A stretch of 64,000 bases of DNA from Sipunculus nudus (GCA_026874595.1 CM049311.1:55679676-55743675); one strand, 5' to 3'. Numbered from the stretch's first letter, positions 1 to 12,846 are shown. Notes: generated from the sequence alone by a model not told the origin. Numbers and translations are program-made.

Positions 1-265
1 TACACAAAAGTGGTCCCTACTTGAAATAACTTTGAAATTTATTTTCCTATTACAAAATGCTTTTCAGCTGACTTTTTATAAAAAAGAAATCAGAAATATA
101 TGTAAAATTATTACGGTGCATACTGAATGCAAAATTAAAATACAGATATATCGCACTGATGGCAAATTCTTGAATTAAGTTGAGAAGGGATACCAATAAT
201 TTATAATCCACATAAAGTTGTCTTTATATAGCCACAGAGAGCTGAATTTACATGATTGTAATAGA

Positions 266-1382
266 TGCTGATAAACTGGTGCCAGGCTAGATGTAACAGC
301 ATATCACAGCTCATATATATGGTAAAATGACTCAATACAATCTCCATAATTCAGCCAAATATCATTCATTTGGAACCATTAATGACAATTATTATAAGAA
401 TTATTGCAGGGATTATTCTTGTAAAATATTTAACAAACTCACTTCAGTGGCATCAGTCGAAAAACTTTTCACAGGTATATAACTCATATAGGAAGATACA
501 GCAAACTGGCTAAGTTCAGCTTCCTTTAACTCAGCCAAAAAGCATTGAACCAAAACCATGAAATTGAAAAAATTGAACAAACTTGAATTATCAACATCTG
601 AGGATAATAAATGTATGAGATTTTAAGAATTTGGCCCAGTGGTTTTTGAGAAGAAGATCTTTGTAGCAACTGGGCTAAAATGGGCTGTTATGGCTTATGA
701 CTAAATTCAGCTTCTCATAACTTAGCCAAAAGTCACTGAAAAGAGATAATTTGAACAAACTTCAGAAAGCACTAGCCTAGGATTATTTCTGTGCGATATT
801 AAACATTTTGGCCACATGGTTTCAGAGAAGAAGTTTTTTGTAGCCCTCAGTGTGATACAGGCACTGATGACCCCGTACAAAAAAGGCCGATGCAGCTGGC
901 GCCACCAATACCTCAATTTCAGATATGACCTATGTGACCAACATTGGCATAAAATTTGGTGAAGATAGCTCCAGCCGTTTCTGAGATTTATATTTTAATA
1001 TGCTTTTTTGCACAGTTAACAAAGTTCAACCTTCTGTAACTCGACCAAAAATCTCTGAATTGGAACCATTCGAACAAATTTGAGAAAAATTGTTCCAGGG
1101 ATCATTTCTCTGAAATATTGGACAATTTGGCTTGACAGTTTCGGAGAAGAAGATTTTTAAAGCTTTTATAGCTTTTTCCCTATAAAATCTAAGAAAATGC
1201 AGTTAGCCAAAAAATAAGCAAAATCTGATATAGTTTTTTTGATGACTGATTATTTGCAAAAAATTTGGTGATGCTAGCTCCTGCCGTTTTTGAGATAGCT
1301 ATGGTTAACATACAGACGATGCACGACGCACAACGCACGACACACGACGCACCATCGCATAAGCTCACAGGTTCGCTAAAAA
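266..1382 (+). mobile_element. F/E-family interspersed element, E part (copy 1)
   Basis: Homologous along its length to 51266-52365 (shared start GATGCTGATAAACTGGTGCC) and partly to 13990-14950. It ends in a short GACGCAC-type repeat (about 1310-1355) and then AAGCTCACAGGTTCGCTAAAAA-like sequence. No coding capacity is seen. The end resembles the AGCTCA...CTAAAAA ends of family A and B elements. Bases 1-265 show nothing recognisable. Confidence 0.75.
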
Positions 1383-1590
1383 TCAAAATTGTCGAAGTCT
1401 CATCAAGAAGAATTTATTTAACATTAAAATTATAAAATTCATCATGTTTATTAGTTCTGTATATTGAAGGGGTGGGTGGGGGAGGGGTCTCTGTTGTTAC
1501 TGCTCGTTGCTGAAAAAATGTTAATTATAAGATTCATCTAGTTCATAGTACAGGTCTGTCAACAGAATGGGGTGGGGGGGGGGGGGGAGA

Positions 1591-4271
1591 GAACAAGGGA
1601 CCCATAGGTCATGGCGCTCAGCTGTTATATATGATAAAAAATATGATTTGGGAAAGAGGCACATGCTGGTTTTGTGTGGTAATAAATATAAGCTTTATTA
1701 TGAGTTGTTTGTGATCAGCTTATGTATGATTTTGATAGTATCTTTGGAGACAGGGAAGAGGATTGATTTAATTTATTTTATTAACAAATGGAGTGCTATT
1801 GTCACACAGATTTTTACTTGGCCATATAACTTATAAGCAGCACATATAATAAAAGAGTTTAACTATTTATTAAAATTTAATAACAAATATTGTGCCATTA
1901 TAATTTTTATTTTAAAAAATAATAAGAAAATCATATGATTTTTAAAAATAAAATATAACTTAAATGATTATTGAAATAATATTATATAATATATTCATAA
2001 ATGAATTCATGAATACATTTTTAAAGTATCTGCACTGGTATTCAAATACTTTCATATTACATGATTTCCCATTCTTATGCAATAAAGTTCTTTAATGCAG
2101 TATATATTCATATTAGTATTCAAATACATTTGCAAAGCATTCGCACCATGTCTATTATTTATTCAGTTTTAGCCAAACAATGATGTTGCGAATCTAGAAT
2201 ATACAAAATTCACAAATTTAAATAATGATCATAAGTACCTGGTTTTATGGCTTTTATTTATATTAAAAAAAAATAAATGTAATATATTCACTTTGGACTA
2301 CTTTCACATCAATCTACACACTAGACACAGTAGGAATCTAGATAAATATTATCAACTGCATCTTTGTCTATCATTAATTTCCTTCATATGATCCCTAATG
2401 ATTAGTAATGAAAAATATGATTTATTTTTTTATCATTAAAATTTTACTGAAAAATACCATAGGTGACTGCATGGTGTTATTTGGAATAACATTGACATTG
2501 ACATTCCATCTATCCATACAAGATTCTTAATCAACAGTAACAGTAATTTTCTGTTACTCATCAACTAACAAATTCCTTTTCTATTAATTTTTCTTTAATT
2601 TGTTATTAAAAACCAATAAAAAATTATTAATTTATTGTTATGTTGTTTTTTAAAAAACAACACCTAGATGAGTTGGGTTGGACACCTGGATCAACTGTGG
2701 CTGGGCATTAGCTGCCTGGCTGCCAAAGTGTACGCTTCGCTCAAGCGTGCATAATCTGATGAAAGGTCAACAAGGTCAACATACAGGTGACTGAAGAGGG
2801 GCTTGATTGAGCTTTGGTCTGACATGGTCTCATAAAAACATTGATAAAAGCTATATTTGGCCAATTTGTTTCAGCTCTCTAAACTACAAAGATGAAATCC
2901 TTATGTGTGCATGATATGAAAATTGTATCAACAATGCTCTCAGGAAACAAACATGCCATGGTCACAGTTGGGCAAAATTTAAGGTACTAATTTTATATTT
3001 ATACTTATAACTTATAAAATTTGAAAAATTCAGAACTAATATTTGGTATTCAATTGAATCTTGATTAAATAATGTTACATCCCTGACAAAAAATCTCTAG
3101 CTTCAGCAATCCTCTTGTTAAGGGAGTAAATATATTTCTTGATTTTTTAAAAAGTGCATCATGTTTGGGCCCATAACTGTTACAATTACAAACAATTAGG
3201 CAATACTGACATCATTTCTATCATGTGCATAGCGAATGTAAAGAAAAATATGTATATTATATATGATCAAAGTCAGATCAGTGGTTTTGATATTAGACAG
3301 TCTTACAGTGTAACAATGAGTTTTTAATGGAAAAAGTTTTCATTAATATTTTGTGGGAATTAAGTCCTGGTGATCAAATTCTTGGCATGGTAGGGGATTT
3401 TGGAGACATCTAACTGTATGCCAAATTTTAGGAACTTGGAGCTGAAGCTGGGGAGCCGAGCTCTAGCAAACTGCATAACACTTGCTTGATGTAAACAATA
3501 TGTGACATGGTGCTTGAAAACTTGAATAAAATCTACAGTTTTTGATCAACTGGTTTCAAATTTTTGGTGTTAACAGTTGAAATGGTAACAAAAACATGCT
3601 TTGAAAATTAAATCCTCAGCAGTTACAGGGAAAAAACGTGCCATGATCAAACTTGGGCAAAATTTAAGGTACCAATTTTATATTTTTGCCAATATTTAAA
3701 AAAAATTGACAGATTTTGATCTAATTTTTGGTATACAATTAAATTTTGATCAATTAAAGTTGTATTACTGAAAAAAAGTCCCTACCTTGAACACTTTTGG
3801 TCTTAAGTGACCAAATATCTTTCCTGTTTTTTTTACAAAGTCCATTAAGTTTGGGCCCATAACTTTTTAAAATTAAATAATACGGACTTAATTTCTGGCA
3901 TGTACATAGGAACTATATAGAGGAATATTTATGGTATATATCTATAATATTATTAAGAAAACTAGATGAGTGGTTTTGATATTAGGCAGTCCTGAAAAGT
4001 GAAAATAGATTTCTAATAAAAAATGAGGTTTTTCATTAATATCTCGAAGGAACAAAGTCCTATTGACCCAATTTTCGGCATGGTAGGAGATTTTGGGGAC
4101 ATCTAACTGTATGCGGAATTTTAGATTCGTAAGTCTGATGGTGTCAAAACGTGCCAGTCTTACGGACGGACATCCGGCAGACGGACGGCCAGACGGACAG
4201 ACAGACAGACGGACGACTGACAATGAACCATGACTATAGCTCAGATGACTTATAGTCAGCTGAGCTAAAAA
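1591..4271 (+). mobile_element. family A pearl/HINE-like element (copy A1)
   Basis: Starts with the shared 5' module (ACAAGGGACCCATAGG, then GGCGCTCAGCTG) and ends with a GGAC/ACAG microsatellite (4160-4215) and the stem-loop at 4237-4267. The interior holds about 680-bp diverged tandem units (for example 2880-3560 and 3560-4240) with shared blocks such as GGGCAAAATTTAAGGTAC and TTGGGCCCATAACT. It has no ORF of note. The architecture matches non-autonomous pearl/HINE elements of bivalves (inference from structure). Confidence 0.8.
4237..4267 (+). repeat. 3' terminal stem-loop of family A/B elements
   Basis: Perfect arms TAGCTCAG and CTGAGCTA, one A/G mismatch, then inner arms TGACT and AGTCA with a 3-nt loop. 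The same structure ends other A and B elements at about 5167, 18391, 23112, 28165, 35683, 50362, 50583, 59985 and 62750. The loop varies (TAT, TTC, TAC, or a single T) while the arms stay intact. Confidence 0.85.
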
Positions 4272-5168
4272 GGCTCCCTGTGGTGTTAACTGCAGAGGGC
4301 CTGATCAAGCTCAACTCAGTGGAGAGAGGGCTTGCCCTGGTGATGGGATTACATAACATTATGCCACTGAATGACCTACAGTGACCAAAGTGGACTGCTC
4401 AACAATGTTAGGGAATACAACAAGAGCCTAAAAAAATTCAATAACTACCCTAATTTTGCAGCTTTTATTTTTCAATTTTCAGATTTAACAGATTAAATCC
4501 TTCTGTGTACATGCTGTGAAAATTAAGTCCATAGTACTTACAGGGAAAAAAACGTGCCGTGGCCAAAGATGGGCAAAATTTAAGGTACCAATTTTTTATT
4601 TTTGCTAATTTTTAAAAAAATTTAAAAGATTTTGATCTAATTTTGGGTAAACAATTTAGTTTTGATTAATTAAACTTATATTACTTGAAAAAAGTCCTTT
4701 GCTTTAATATGTTTTGTGTTAAGTGATCAAATATCTTTCCTAATTTTTTACAAAATGCATTATGTTTGAGCCCATAACTTTTTTAAAATACATAATACAG
4801 ACCTAACTTCTGGCATGTACATAGGAACTATATAGAGGAATATCTATGGAAAATATGAGGAAAAACAGATGAGTGGTTTTGATATTAGACAGTCCTGAAG
4901 TGTGAAAATAGATTTTTTTATAAAAAATTGAGGTTTTTCCTTTAAATATCTCAAAGGAACAAAGTCCTATTGACCCAATTTTCTGAATGGTGAGAGATTT
5001 TGGGGACTTCTAACTGTATACTGAATTTCAGATTTGTAGATCCAATGGTGTCGAAACGTGCCAGTCCTACAGATGGACATTCCGACGGAGGGACAGACAG
5101 ATGGATGGACGATGGACAATGGACCATGACTATAGCTCAGATGACTTATAGTCAGCTGAGCTAAAAAC
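4272..5168 (+). mobile_element. 5'-truncated family A element (copy A1b)
   Basis: From about 4440 this repeats the last A unit of the preceding copy (blocks TTAAGGTACCAATTTT, then AGTGGTTTTGATATTAG) and ends with its own GGAC-type tract and stem-loop (5133-5163). It lies directly behind A1, so two 3' ends occur in series. Bases 4272-4430 are not matched to the family. Confidence 0.7.
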
Positions 5169-5429
5169 TGTTTCAACATAACAGGAATTTTTAATTTTTG
5201 TTTTAAGGCAGAAACTTAAGCTTTATTAAATTTTATATCACATCATTACATAACAAGCATGCAAGACAGAGAAAAAATACATGTCCAGTGTGTAAGCTCA
5301 AACTATTCAACATTCCATATGATGATCTTTCTACAACCCATCCTGTAGGAAACTACTGACTTCAAAGACAAACATCTTTCACTGCTTTCTGGCTTAAGAT
5401 AAGAGATTCAGGTGCCAGTCTTTACATAG

Positions 5430-5430
<1 letters not shown>

Positions 5431-5492
<62 letters not shown>
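5431..5492. repeat. (AC)n-(AT)n microsatellite
   Basis: An uninterrupted AC run of about 45 nt passes directly into AT repeats. The flanks from 5169 to 6050 hold no recognisable gene. Confidence 0.97.
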
Positions 5493-6054
5493 TACATGTA
5501 TTAATTTATCTGGCTTAATAAAGATTACCTGTAGGTTATACACATTAATGAAGTACAAAAACACATAAGAATGCCCTACCTTTAGCAAACTGTTTTGTGA
5601 CTCAGCATGATGGATTAACATCTGTAAGGATGCTGCTTTTCACTTGGACACTGGAGAAGGCAGAGATAATAAAATTAGTGCCTTCTCAATTATAGTCTGC
5701 CTGCTTAACGAGGATGTTGCTTCTATGTTTGCAAGCAAGGTCTGTCACATGGACAGACCGAATACAAGGGAGAGGTTTTCAGTTGCTCAATGAACTGTCA
5801 CCTGGCGACGAACATTCACCGGGTGTTACCATAGAAACCACACAAACCTCTTCCTCTCTCAGCAGGCTGAGACTAAGCTGGAGATGTGCGGGAACATGAT
5901 CCGTTCCTCCCAGCCCCGGCTGCTGTCACTAAGACTGGTGGTAATGCCATATCAGAAAAACGAGCGCAACATTGCTGCTTCAGCAGAATTAACAGTCATG
6001 TCGGATTTCTGATCAGCTTATGCTTAATTTTACAGAAACAACTATTTAAGCAAA

Positions 6055-6480
6055 GGTCCCAGTCTGATCAATGGTCAGCAATGAATGAGTAGAAAAGGTC
6101 CTGGTTTTGACCAATGGTCAGCAAAGGGATCAACAGAAAACTTCCTGGTTTGACCAACAGTCAGGGAGGGCTGAAAAGAAAAGGACCATCTTGACCACTG
6201 GTCACTGTGGGCAAAGAAGTAAAAGTATGGTCCTGGTGTGATCAATGGCCAGCAAATGCTAAACAGCAACATTCAGGTGTGACAAGTGGTCAGTTATGCA
6301 ATGTATGGACAACAAAATTCCAGGTCTGACTAATGGTCAGCAATAACTGACCAGAAATGAGGTCCTGGTTGAAAAATTGTCTGCAGTGGCTGAAATCTAT
6401 GGGAATGGTTGTAAAAGTGCTCAATGGTCATCAAGGATTGAGCTGTTATGGTGAATGAATGACCAATGGTCAGCAAGGGC
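6055..6480 (+). repeat. degenerate ~43-bp minisatellite with TGACCAATGGTCA core
   Basis: About ten diverged units spaced roughly 40-46 nt apart, each centred on TGACCAATGGTCA or a close variant (at about 6069, 6110, 6155, 6196, 6240, 6290, 6326, 6419 and 6460). The core is an inverted repeat of TGACC/GGTCA. No open frame spans the array. Confidence 0.8.
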
Positions 6481-8458
6481 TGTGCAACTTTGTGCTCTAG
6501 ATTTCATAACATGTTACTGGTTCAGTGTTTCTTTTAGATGTTTAAATATTTATAAGAATAATAAAATTGATTTTAACATATACCGGTATTTGATAATTCA
6601 AAGTCATGAACAGCAATTCTGTATCTTCAGTATTTGTCTACAGAACACCTGCAGTTCCCCAGCTGTCATTTATTAAGTGCTCTCTGTGAAAGTGTTTATG
6701 ACTTTAATTAAGCTATTTTAGAAGATATTACCATGTTATTTCTGCAGCATATCAATAATAAAGAATGCATCCAAGACACTGATAATTATTTACAGTCAGT
6801 TTATAAAGATCGTTAACCAACTAAGGTGCAGAGTAACAGACTAGGCCTGGACCTGGTCTGACCATTACTTATGCCAGGTAATAGTTATTGATCAGGTGAA
6901 CAATGAACCCATCAGGACCAGAACAATGTGACCTCACCTCTCATTGAGAGTGTGAGCTTGAGATGCTGTCAGTATTCACAATATTCCTTAATACAGAGTG
7001 ATCACAGAGAAATCCAGATCTGTCATAATCAAAACTGATGGATACTGCGGATACACTGCAACCGCTGAATAGGAAATTGATTTTCTTCTTAATTGGTCTT
7101 GTATTGGATCTAAATCTGATCCAGTCAGCAATATTTATGGAACAGTGTAGAATCACCTCGTGGCAAATTGTAATGGACAGTCTCTCACCTGCCTCTCCTA
7201 TTGTATTCCCTGCAAACTGCCTTGTTTCCACTGCAAACAATACATACAGCTGCACACAGGTGGACAGTTTACCTGAGTTTGGGAACTTGCCAATATTTTT
7301 TTTCAGAGGCTTCCTGATTTTAGCATGAAGAACATATAATTCCCTTCACTAATTGTTTGGAAAAAATATAAATTGTTACTGATCGTGGATAACTTTCTTT
7401 ATTTGTACAAGATTCAAGTACTATCATTAAAAATTCAATTCACAATAACAAACAGTTTGTTAACCTTAAATAATCCCTGATTTTGTCATCTGCCCTGGGC
7501 TGAAACATGGCCGGTTGATGCCATTTATTTGATAATAAGATAATAAGATGCAGGTCAAGTAGGTAAAGGTATATATCAACTTTTATTTCTCTCTAGATAA
7601 AGCAGAGGATTATTATAGATACCACATTTGAGTTAAATTTGTGCATTACAAATCAGTCTTTGTCAGGCATGTGCACATGGTAAATTTGAACAATCGATCT
7701 GAACATGGGATTGTGACCAAAGGTAAACAACAGTTTTACCCTAGAAAATACTGTTCACAGAAATACTTCTTTACATATCTTTTGTATACCAATCTTTCCT
7801 TTTTCAAAAGCCTTAATTTCACATGAGGACATAGAAGTGGCCAGAAAATCATTCTCAAAAGAGTTTTTTAATGCTGGACCAGTATGTTTCCAGATCAGAA
7901 CCTCTTCTTGCTCTGTTTTCACACTTGATATTTAAAGGGCAAGACCCCTGCCTGTAGATTTTACTGTAAGTTAATTAATGAAGAAGATGCCTGGCAAATG
8001 TGCTATGATAAGCTTGACCTAATACCAGCCTGGAAAAGGTAAATGACTGAAAAAAGGAGTAAGTGCTTTGGTATAAATAGTGTAAAAAGAGTAAAATATT
8101 GGCAATTTCCCATTTTTTATCACAAACTGATTAAGATGTGCTTCACTATACTATTCACGCCAAAAGTCGATATGTACATAACACTTCCCCTTATAAGAAG
8201 ATAAGGGCATTTTCCCCAGGTTGTGACACTTGATGGACATCTGCACATAATAAAAATTGTCAAGTGTCCCATTCTTTTTCTAACTGGACTGTTATATAGC
8301 AGGAGAGAAATAGTAAATAACTTAATTTTTCACTTAAAAATAAGAGTAAAATATGAGTGCTGCTGAAAACAGATTGATAAAAGAGTAATTAGCATCATTT
8401 TTAGTAAATCCTAAAAAATATGGAGTGACTCTTCCTTAAAAGGGTGTTTTGGCAGTGT
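6481..8458. other. no recognisable feature
   Basis: AT-rich sequence with only short chance ORFs on both strands (for example about 96 codons at 7038-7328, overlapped by an antisense ORF). No family signature, splice-supported exon or repeat family was recognised. Confidence 0.5.
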
Positions 8459-8811
8459 GTGGAAACTAGGGATCAATGGGTCTTGAAGCTCAGCTGAATT
8501 TGTCTTTAATGATAGATTTAAGAGTTTTTTCAAAATATGGTTCCTATGATCAGTTTGAAGCCAGCCCGGAACACGGAAGGTTTCGGATAAAAAGTAAGGC
8601 TTAAAATGCATCCACAATCTTTTTAAAAAAGAAGGCCCTGTGACCTTGACTTTTGACCTCATGACTCCAAAATCAACAGGTATCTTACAATATTGTTAGG
8701 CCATATATAAGTTAAGTTTGAAACCAATATATCAATCCAAACTGGAGTTATCATCTGGAACAAATATGTGGACAGATGGCCCCTGTGACCTTGACATTTG
8801 AGCTTGTGAAC
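8459..8811 (+). mobile_element. family G fragment (copy G0)
   Basis: Starts with a diverged 5' module (CTAGGGATCAATGGGTC, then GCTCAGCTGAATTTGTC), followed by core units with CCTGTGACCTTGACTTTTGACC as in the array at 57194-58690. It is cut off by the next element's 5' module at 8812. Confidence 0.65.
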
Positions 8812-9429
8812 CAACAAGTGACCAATGGGTCATGACACTCAACTGACAAGCATGAGATAATGGCCTAATTTTTACAACTGTTGTCTTATTTAGAAGAAAA
8901 TGATTGCAAATGCTGGTAAGGGCAGGAAGAATGTACGTATAAAGCACATTACTTGATGGTTCAGATAAAAATAGTGATACTTGGCATAACATTTGCTACT
9001 GGTTCAAACAGTGAAACTGATGTTTCCAGAACACAGCTCGCAGGATACAGATCACCTTATTTCAGGTTTGCAAGGATTTTTTATTCAGCTGAGCAAAAAA
9101 GTACATTCTAGCTCCAGTGGTTATGATTTGTGCCCTCCTTTTGTATCAAATTTTCAATTATTCTGGGGAGTATTATAAGCCCCATAGCTCAGAGTACATG
9201 GGAATTAGGAAATGAGAGAACTAATTAAAGGTTTCCAAGGAGACTTTTCACGGACCTCCCAGGATGTTAAGTTAGAAGATTCTACGTTGAGTGGTTACAA
9301 TTTGTGCCCTGTTGATGAACGACCACATCTTTAAATTAATTTCTCAAAAATAATGAAAAAAATGCTTAAAAATTTGAAAAAATCCAGGTGGTGCCACCAG
9401 TCTGCAGGAACTGATGGAACACTATGATC
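8812..9429 (+). mobile_element. family B element, 3'-truncated (copy B0)
   Basis: 5' module at 8806-8840 (ACAAGTGACCAATGGGTC...CTCAACTGAC), then B core blocks (TTCTGGGGAGTA, GCCCCATAGCTCAGAG, TTTGTGCCCTGTTGA, GGTGGTGCCACCAGTCTGCA). It stops inside a core unit at the left end of the D inverted repeat, with no 3' stem-loop. Confidence 0.7.
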
Positions 9430-11022
9430 AACTAGAATACGGGTAGTCGACAAGCGACTACTTGTATCCGCCTAAATCAGAGTGGAACGGGTGAAGTGTT
9501 GCATATTAGCATGGATATTTTATCCCATGGCAGACAAACAGATGGGAGCTGTGCAAACATGGCTGCAGGTGGCGCCACCAGTTTTGCGTATGATAAAGAG
9601 CTATGTGAGATTTATACACATGCAAAATTTTGGCCCAATCGGTCAAACGGTTCCCTAGATATGAGCTTGGATGTCGCAGCATAAACTTGATTGTAGGTGG
9701 CGCCACCTGTCATAAAATCAGAAAAGCTATCCAGGATGTATAAGCATGCCAAATTTCAGGTGAATTAGTCAAACCACTGCAGAAATATGAGTGATTTTAA
9801 CCCAAGGCAGACGAACAGATGGACACTGTGCAAACATGGTTGCAGGTGGTGCCACCATTTTCGGTGTATGTTATAAAGCTCTCCAAGGGCTACATTTGTG
9901 CAAAAAAATTTTCCTGATCGGTCAACAGTTCCTGAGATATGAGCTTGGATGTCTGCAGCGTAAACGTGAATGTAGGTGGCGCCACCTGTCATAAAATCAG
10001 AAAAGCTATCCAGGATGTATACGCATGCTAAATTTCAGGTGAATTAGTCAAGTCACTGCAGAGATATGAGTGATTTTAACCCAAGGCAGACAAACAGATG
10101 GACACTGTGCAAACATGGTTGCAGGTAGCGCCACCATTTTTGGTGTATGTTATAAAGCTCTCCAAGGGCTACATTTGTGCAAAAGAATTTTCCTGATCGG
10201 TCAAACGGTTCCTGAGATATGACTTTTGATGTCTGCAGCGTAAAGGTGAATGTAGGTGGCGCCACCTGTCATAAAATCAGAAAAGCTATCCAGGATGTAT
10301 ACGCATGCCCAATTTCAGGTGAATTAGTCAAGTCACTGCAGAGATATGAGTGATTTTAACCCAAGGCAGACGAACAGATGGACACTGTGCAAACATGGTT
10401 GCAGGTGGCGCCACCATTTTTGGTGTATGTTATAAAGCTGTCCAAGGGCTACATTTGTGCAAAAGAATTTTCCTGATCGGTCAAACGGTTCCCAAGATAT
10501 GAGCTTGGATGTCTGCAGCGTAAACGTGAATGTAGGTGGCGCCACCTGTCATAAAATCAGAAAAGCTATCCAGGATGTTTACGCATGCCCAATTTCAGGT
10601 GAATTAGTCAAGTCACTGCAGAGATATGAGTGATTTTAACCCAAGGCAGACGAACAGATGGACACTGTGCAAACATGGTTGCAGGTGGCGCCACCATTTT
10701 TGGTGTATGTAATAAAGCTCTCCGAGGGCTACATTTGTGCAAAAAAATTTTCCTGATCGGTCAAACGGTTCCCGAGATATGTGGGTTTATGTGTGGAAAC
10801 AGACGCACAAACGGACGCAGAGCGCAAAGGAAAGGTCAGAGGTCAAAACAAAATCGGGGCGCAGCAGTTCACATGTGACCCGAACATAATCCCGGGTTTC
10901 GGAAAATTCCGCCCAGCGGTTACGGAGGAGTTCTCCGGACACCTACGCGGCGGCGGCGGCGGCGGCGGCGGCGACCAGCTGAAAACATAGTATCCGCAAA
11001 ACTCTGTTTTGGCGGATACAAT
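9430..11022 (+). mobile_element. family D element, left arm of a 3.4-kb inverted repeat
   Basis: Starts AACTAGAATACGGG, then hairpin GTAGTCG-ACAAG-CGACTAC and TTGTATCCGCC. The core is of 280-bp units with GGTGGCGCCACC or a one-base variant twice per unit (9568, 9696, 9847, 9976, 10127, 10256, 10406, 10536, 10686). A (GGC)n tract (10948-10973) and a terminal hairpin GTATCCGC...GCGGATAC (10990-11019) follow. The 5' GTATCCGCC is the reverse complement of the 3' GGCGGATAC. Short ORFs in the units are by-products of the repeat and disagree between units. Matches pearl/HINE architecture; no transposase. Confidence 0.85.
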
Positions 11023-11240
11023 AAGCATTTACAGAAAATCCAACAGATGACAGGACTGACAGACTGAGATCAATGAGAAATGGAAGCAGGGAATTTGTAG
11101 AACAGTTTTAAGCTGGTGTGGGCTAAACACAAAGCAATGTCCTTGGTCTGTTCCTGTCTCCGAGATTACCGGCCATGTGATGATGAACATTAATTACTCA
11201 GATAAGCAGATAAGCCAGGAAATTGAGTGTTACACTGGTA
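11023..11240. other. unique spacer of the D inverted repeat
   Basis: 218 nt not repeated elsewhere in the window, lying between the two 3' ends of the D copies. No coding or structural signal seen. Confidence 0.8.
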
Positions 11241-11288
11241 ATTGTATCCGCCAAAACAGAGTTTTGCGGATACTATGTTTTCAGCTGG

Positions 11289-11328
<40 letters not shown>

Positions 11329-12846
11329 GTAGGTGTCCGGAGAACTCCTCCGTAACCGCTGGGCGGAATTTTCCGAAACCCGGGATTATGTTCGGGTCAC
11401 ATGTGAACTGCTGCGCCCCGATTTTGTTTTGACCTCTGACCTTTCCTTTGCGCTCTGCGTCCGTTTGTGCGTCTGTTTCCACACATAAACCCACATATCT
11501 CGGGAACCGTTTGACCGATCAGGAAAATTTTTTTGCACAAATGTAGCCCTCGGAGAGCTTTATTACATACACCAAAAATGGTGGCGCCACCTGCAACCAT
11601 GTTTGCACAGTGTCCATCTGTTCGTCTGCCTTGGGTTAAAATCACTCATATCTCTGCAGTGACTTGACTAATTCACCTGAAATTGGGCATGCGTAAACAT
11701 CCTGGATAGCTTTTCTGATTTTATGACAGGTGGCGCCACCTACATTCACGTTTACGCTGCAGACATCCAAGCTCATATCTCGGGAACCGTTTGACCGATC
11801 AGGAAAATTCTTTTGCACAAATGTAGCCCTTGGACAGCTTTATAACATACACCAAAAATGGTGGCGCCACCTGCAACCATGTTTGCACAGTGTCCATCTG
11901 TTCGTCTGCCTTGGGTTAAAATCACTCATATCTCTGCAGTGACTTGACTAATTCACCTGAAATTGGGCATGCGTATACATCCTGGATAGCTTTTCTGATT
12001 TTATGACAGGTGGCGCCACCTACATTCACGTTTACGCTGCAGACATCAAAAGTCATATCTCAGGAACCGTTTGACCGATCAGGAAAATTCTTTTGCACAA
12101 ATGTAGCCCTTGGAGAGCTTTATAACATACACCAAAAATGGTGGCGCTACCTGCAACCATGTTTGCACAGTGTCCATCTGTTTGTCTGCCTTGGGTTAAA
12201 ATCACTCATATCTCTGCAGTGACTTGACTAATTCACCTGAAATTTAGCATGCGTATACATCCTGGATAGCTTTTCTGATTTTATGACAGGTGGCGCCACC
12301 TACATTCACGTTTACGCTGCAGACATCCAAGCTCATATCTCAGGAACCGTTTGACCGATCAGGAAAATTTTTTTGCACAAATGTAGCCCTTGGAGAGCTT
12401 TATAACATACACCGAAAATGGTGGCACCACCTGCAACCATGTTTGCACAGTGTCCATCTGTTCGTCTGCCTTGGGTTAAAATCACTCATATTTCTGCAGT
12501 GGTTTGACTAATTCACCTGAAATTTGGCATGCTTATACATCCTGGATAGCATTTCTGATTTTATGACAGGTGGCGCCACCTACAATCAAGTTTACACTGC
12601 GACATCCAAGCTCATATCTAGGGAACCGTTTGACCGATTGGGCCAAAATTTTGCATGTGTATAAATCTCACATAGCTCTTTATCATACGCAAAACTGGTG
12701 GCGCCACCTGCAGCCATGTTTGCACAGCTCCCATCTGTTTGTCTGCCATGGGATAAAATATCCATGCTAATATGCAACACTTCACCCGTTCCACTCTGAT
12801 TTAGGCGGATACAAGTAGTCGCTTGTCGACTACCCGTATTCTAGTT
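11241..12846 (-). mobile_element. family D element, right arm of the inverted repeat
   Basis: Nearly exact reverse complement of 9430-11022. Even unit-specific variants are mirrored, such as the GGTAGCGCCACC of 10127 seen as GGTGGCGCTACC near 12144. The main differences are a longer trinucleotide run (about 12 against 8 triplets) and a few substitutions or indels (for example near 9925 against 12345). This is the only clear A-G family copy on the minus strand. Confidence 0.85.

Noticed and set aside
10781-11494. Poly-Gly/poly-Pro ORFs across the (GGC)n tracts
   Set aside because: Created by the trinucleotide run at the 3' end of a mobile element. Run length differs between arms and no conserved protein surrounds it.
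9500-12780. Recurrent 70-82-codon ORFs in the D units on both strands
   Set aside because: They recur with the 280-bp period, appear on both strands of an inverted repeat, end at different points, and resemble no protein family. They are by-products of an open repeat unit.
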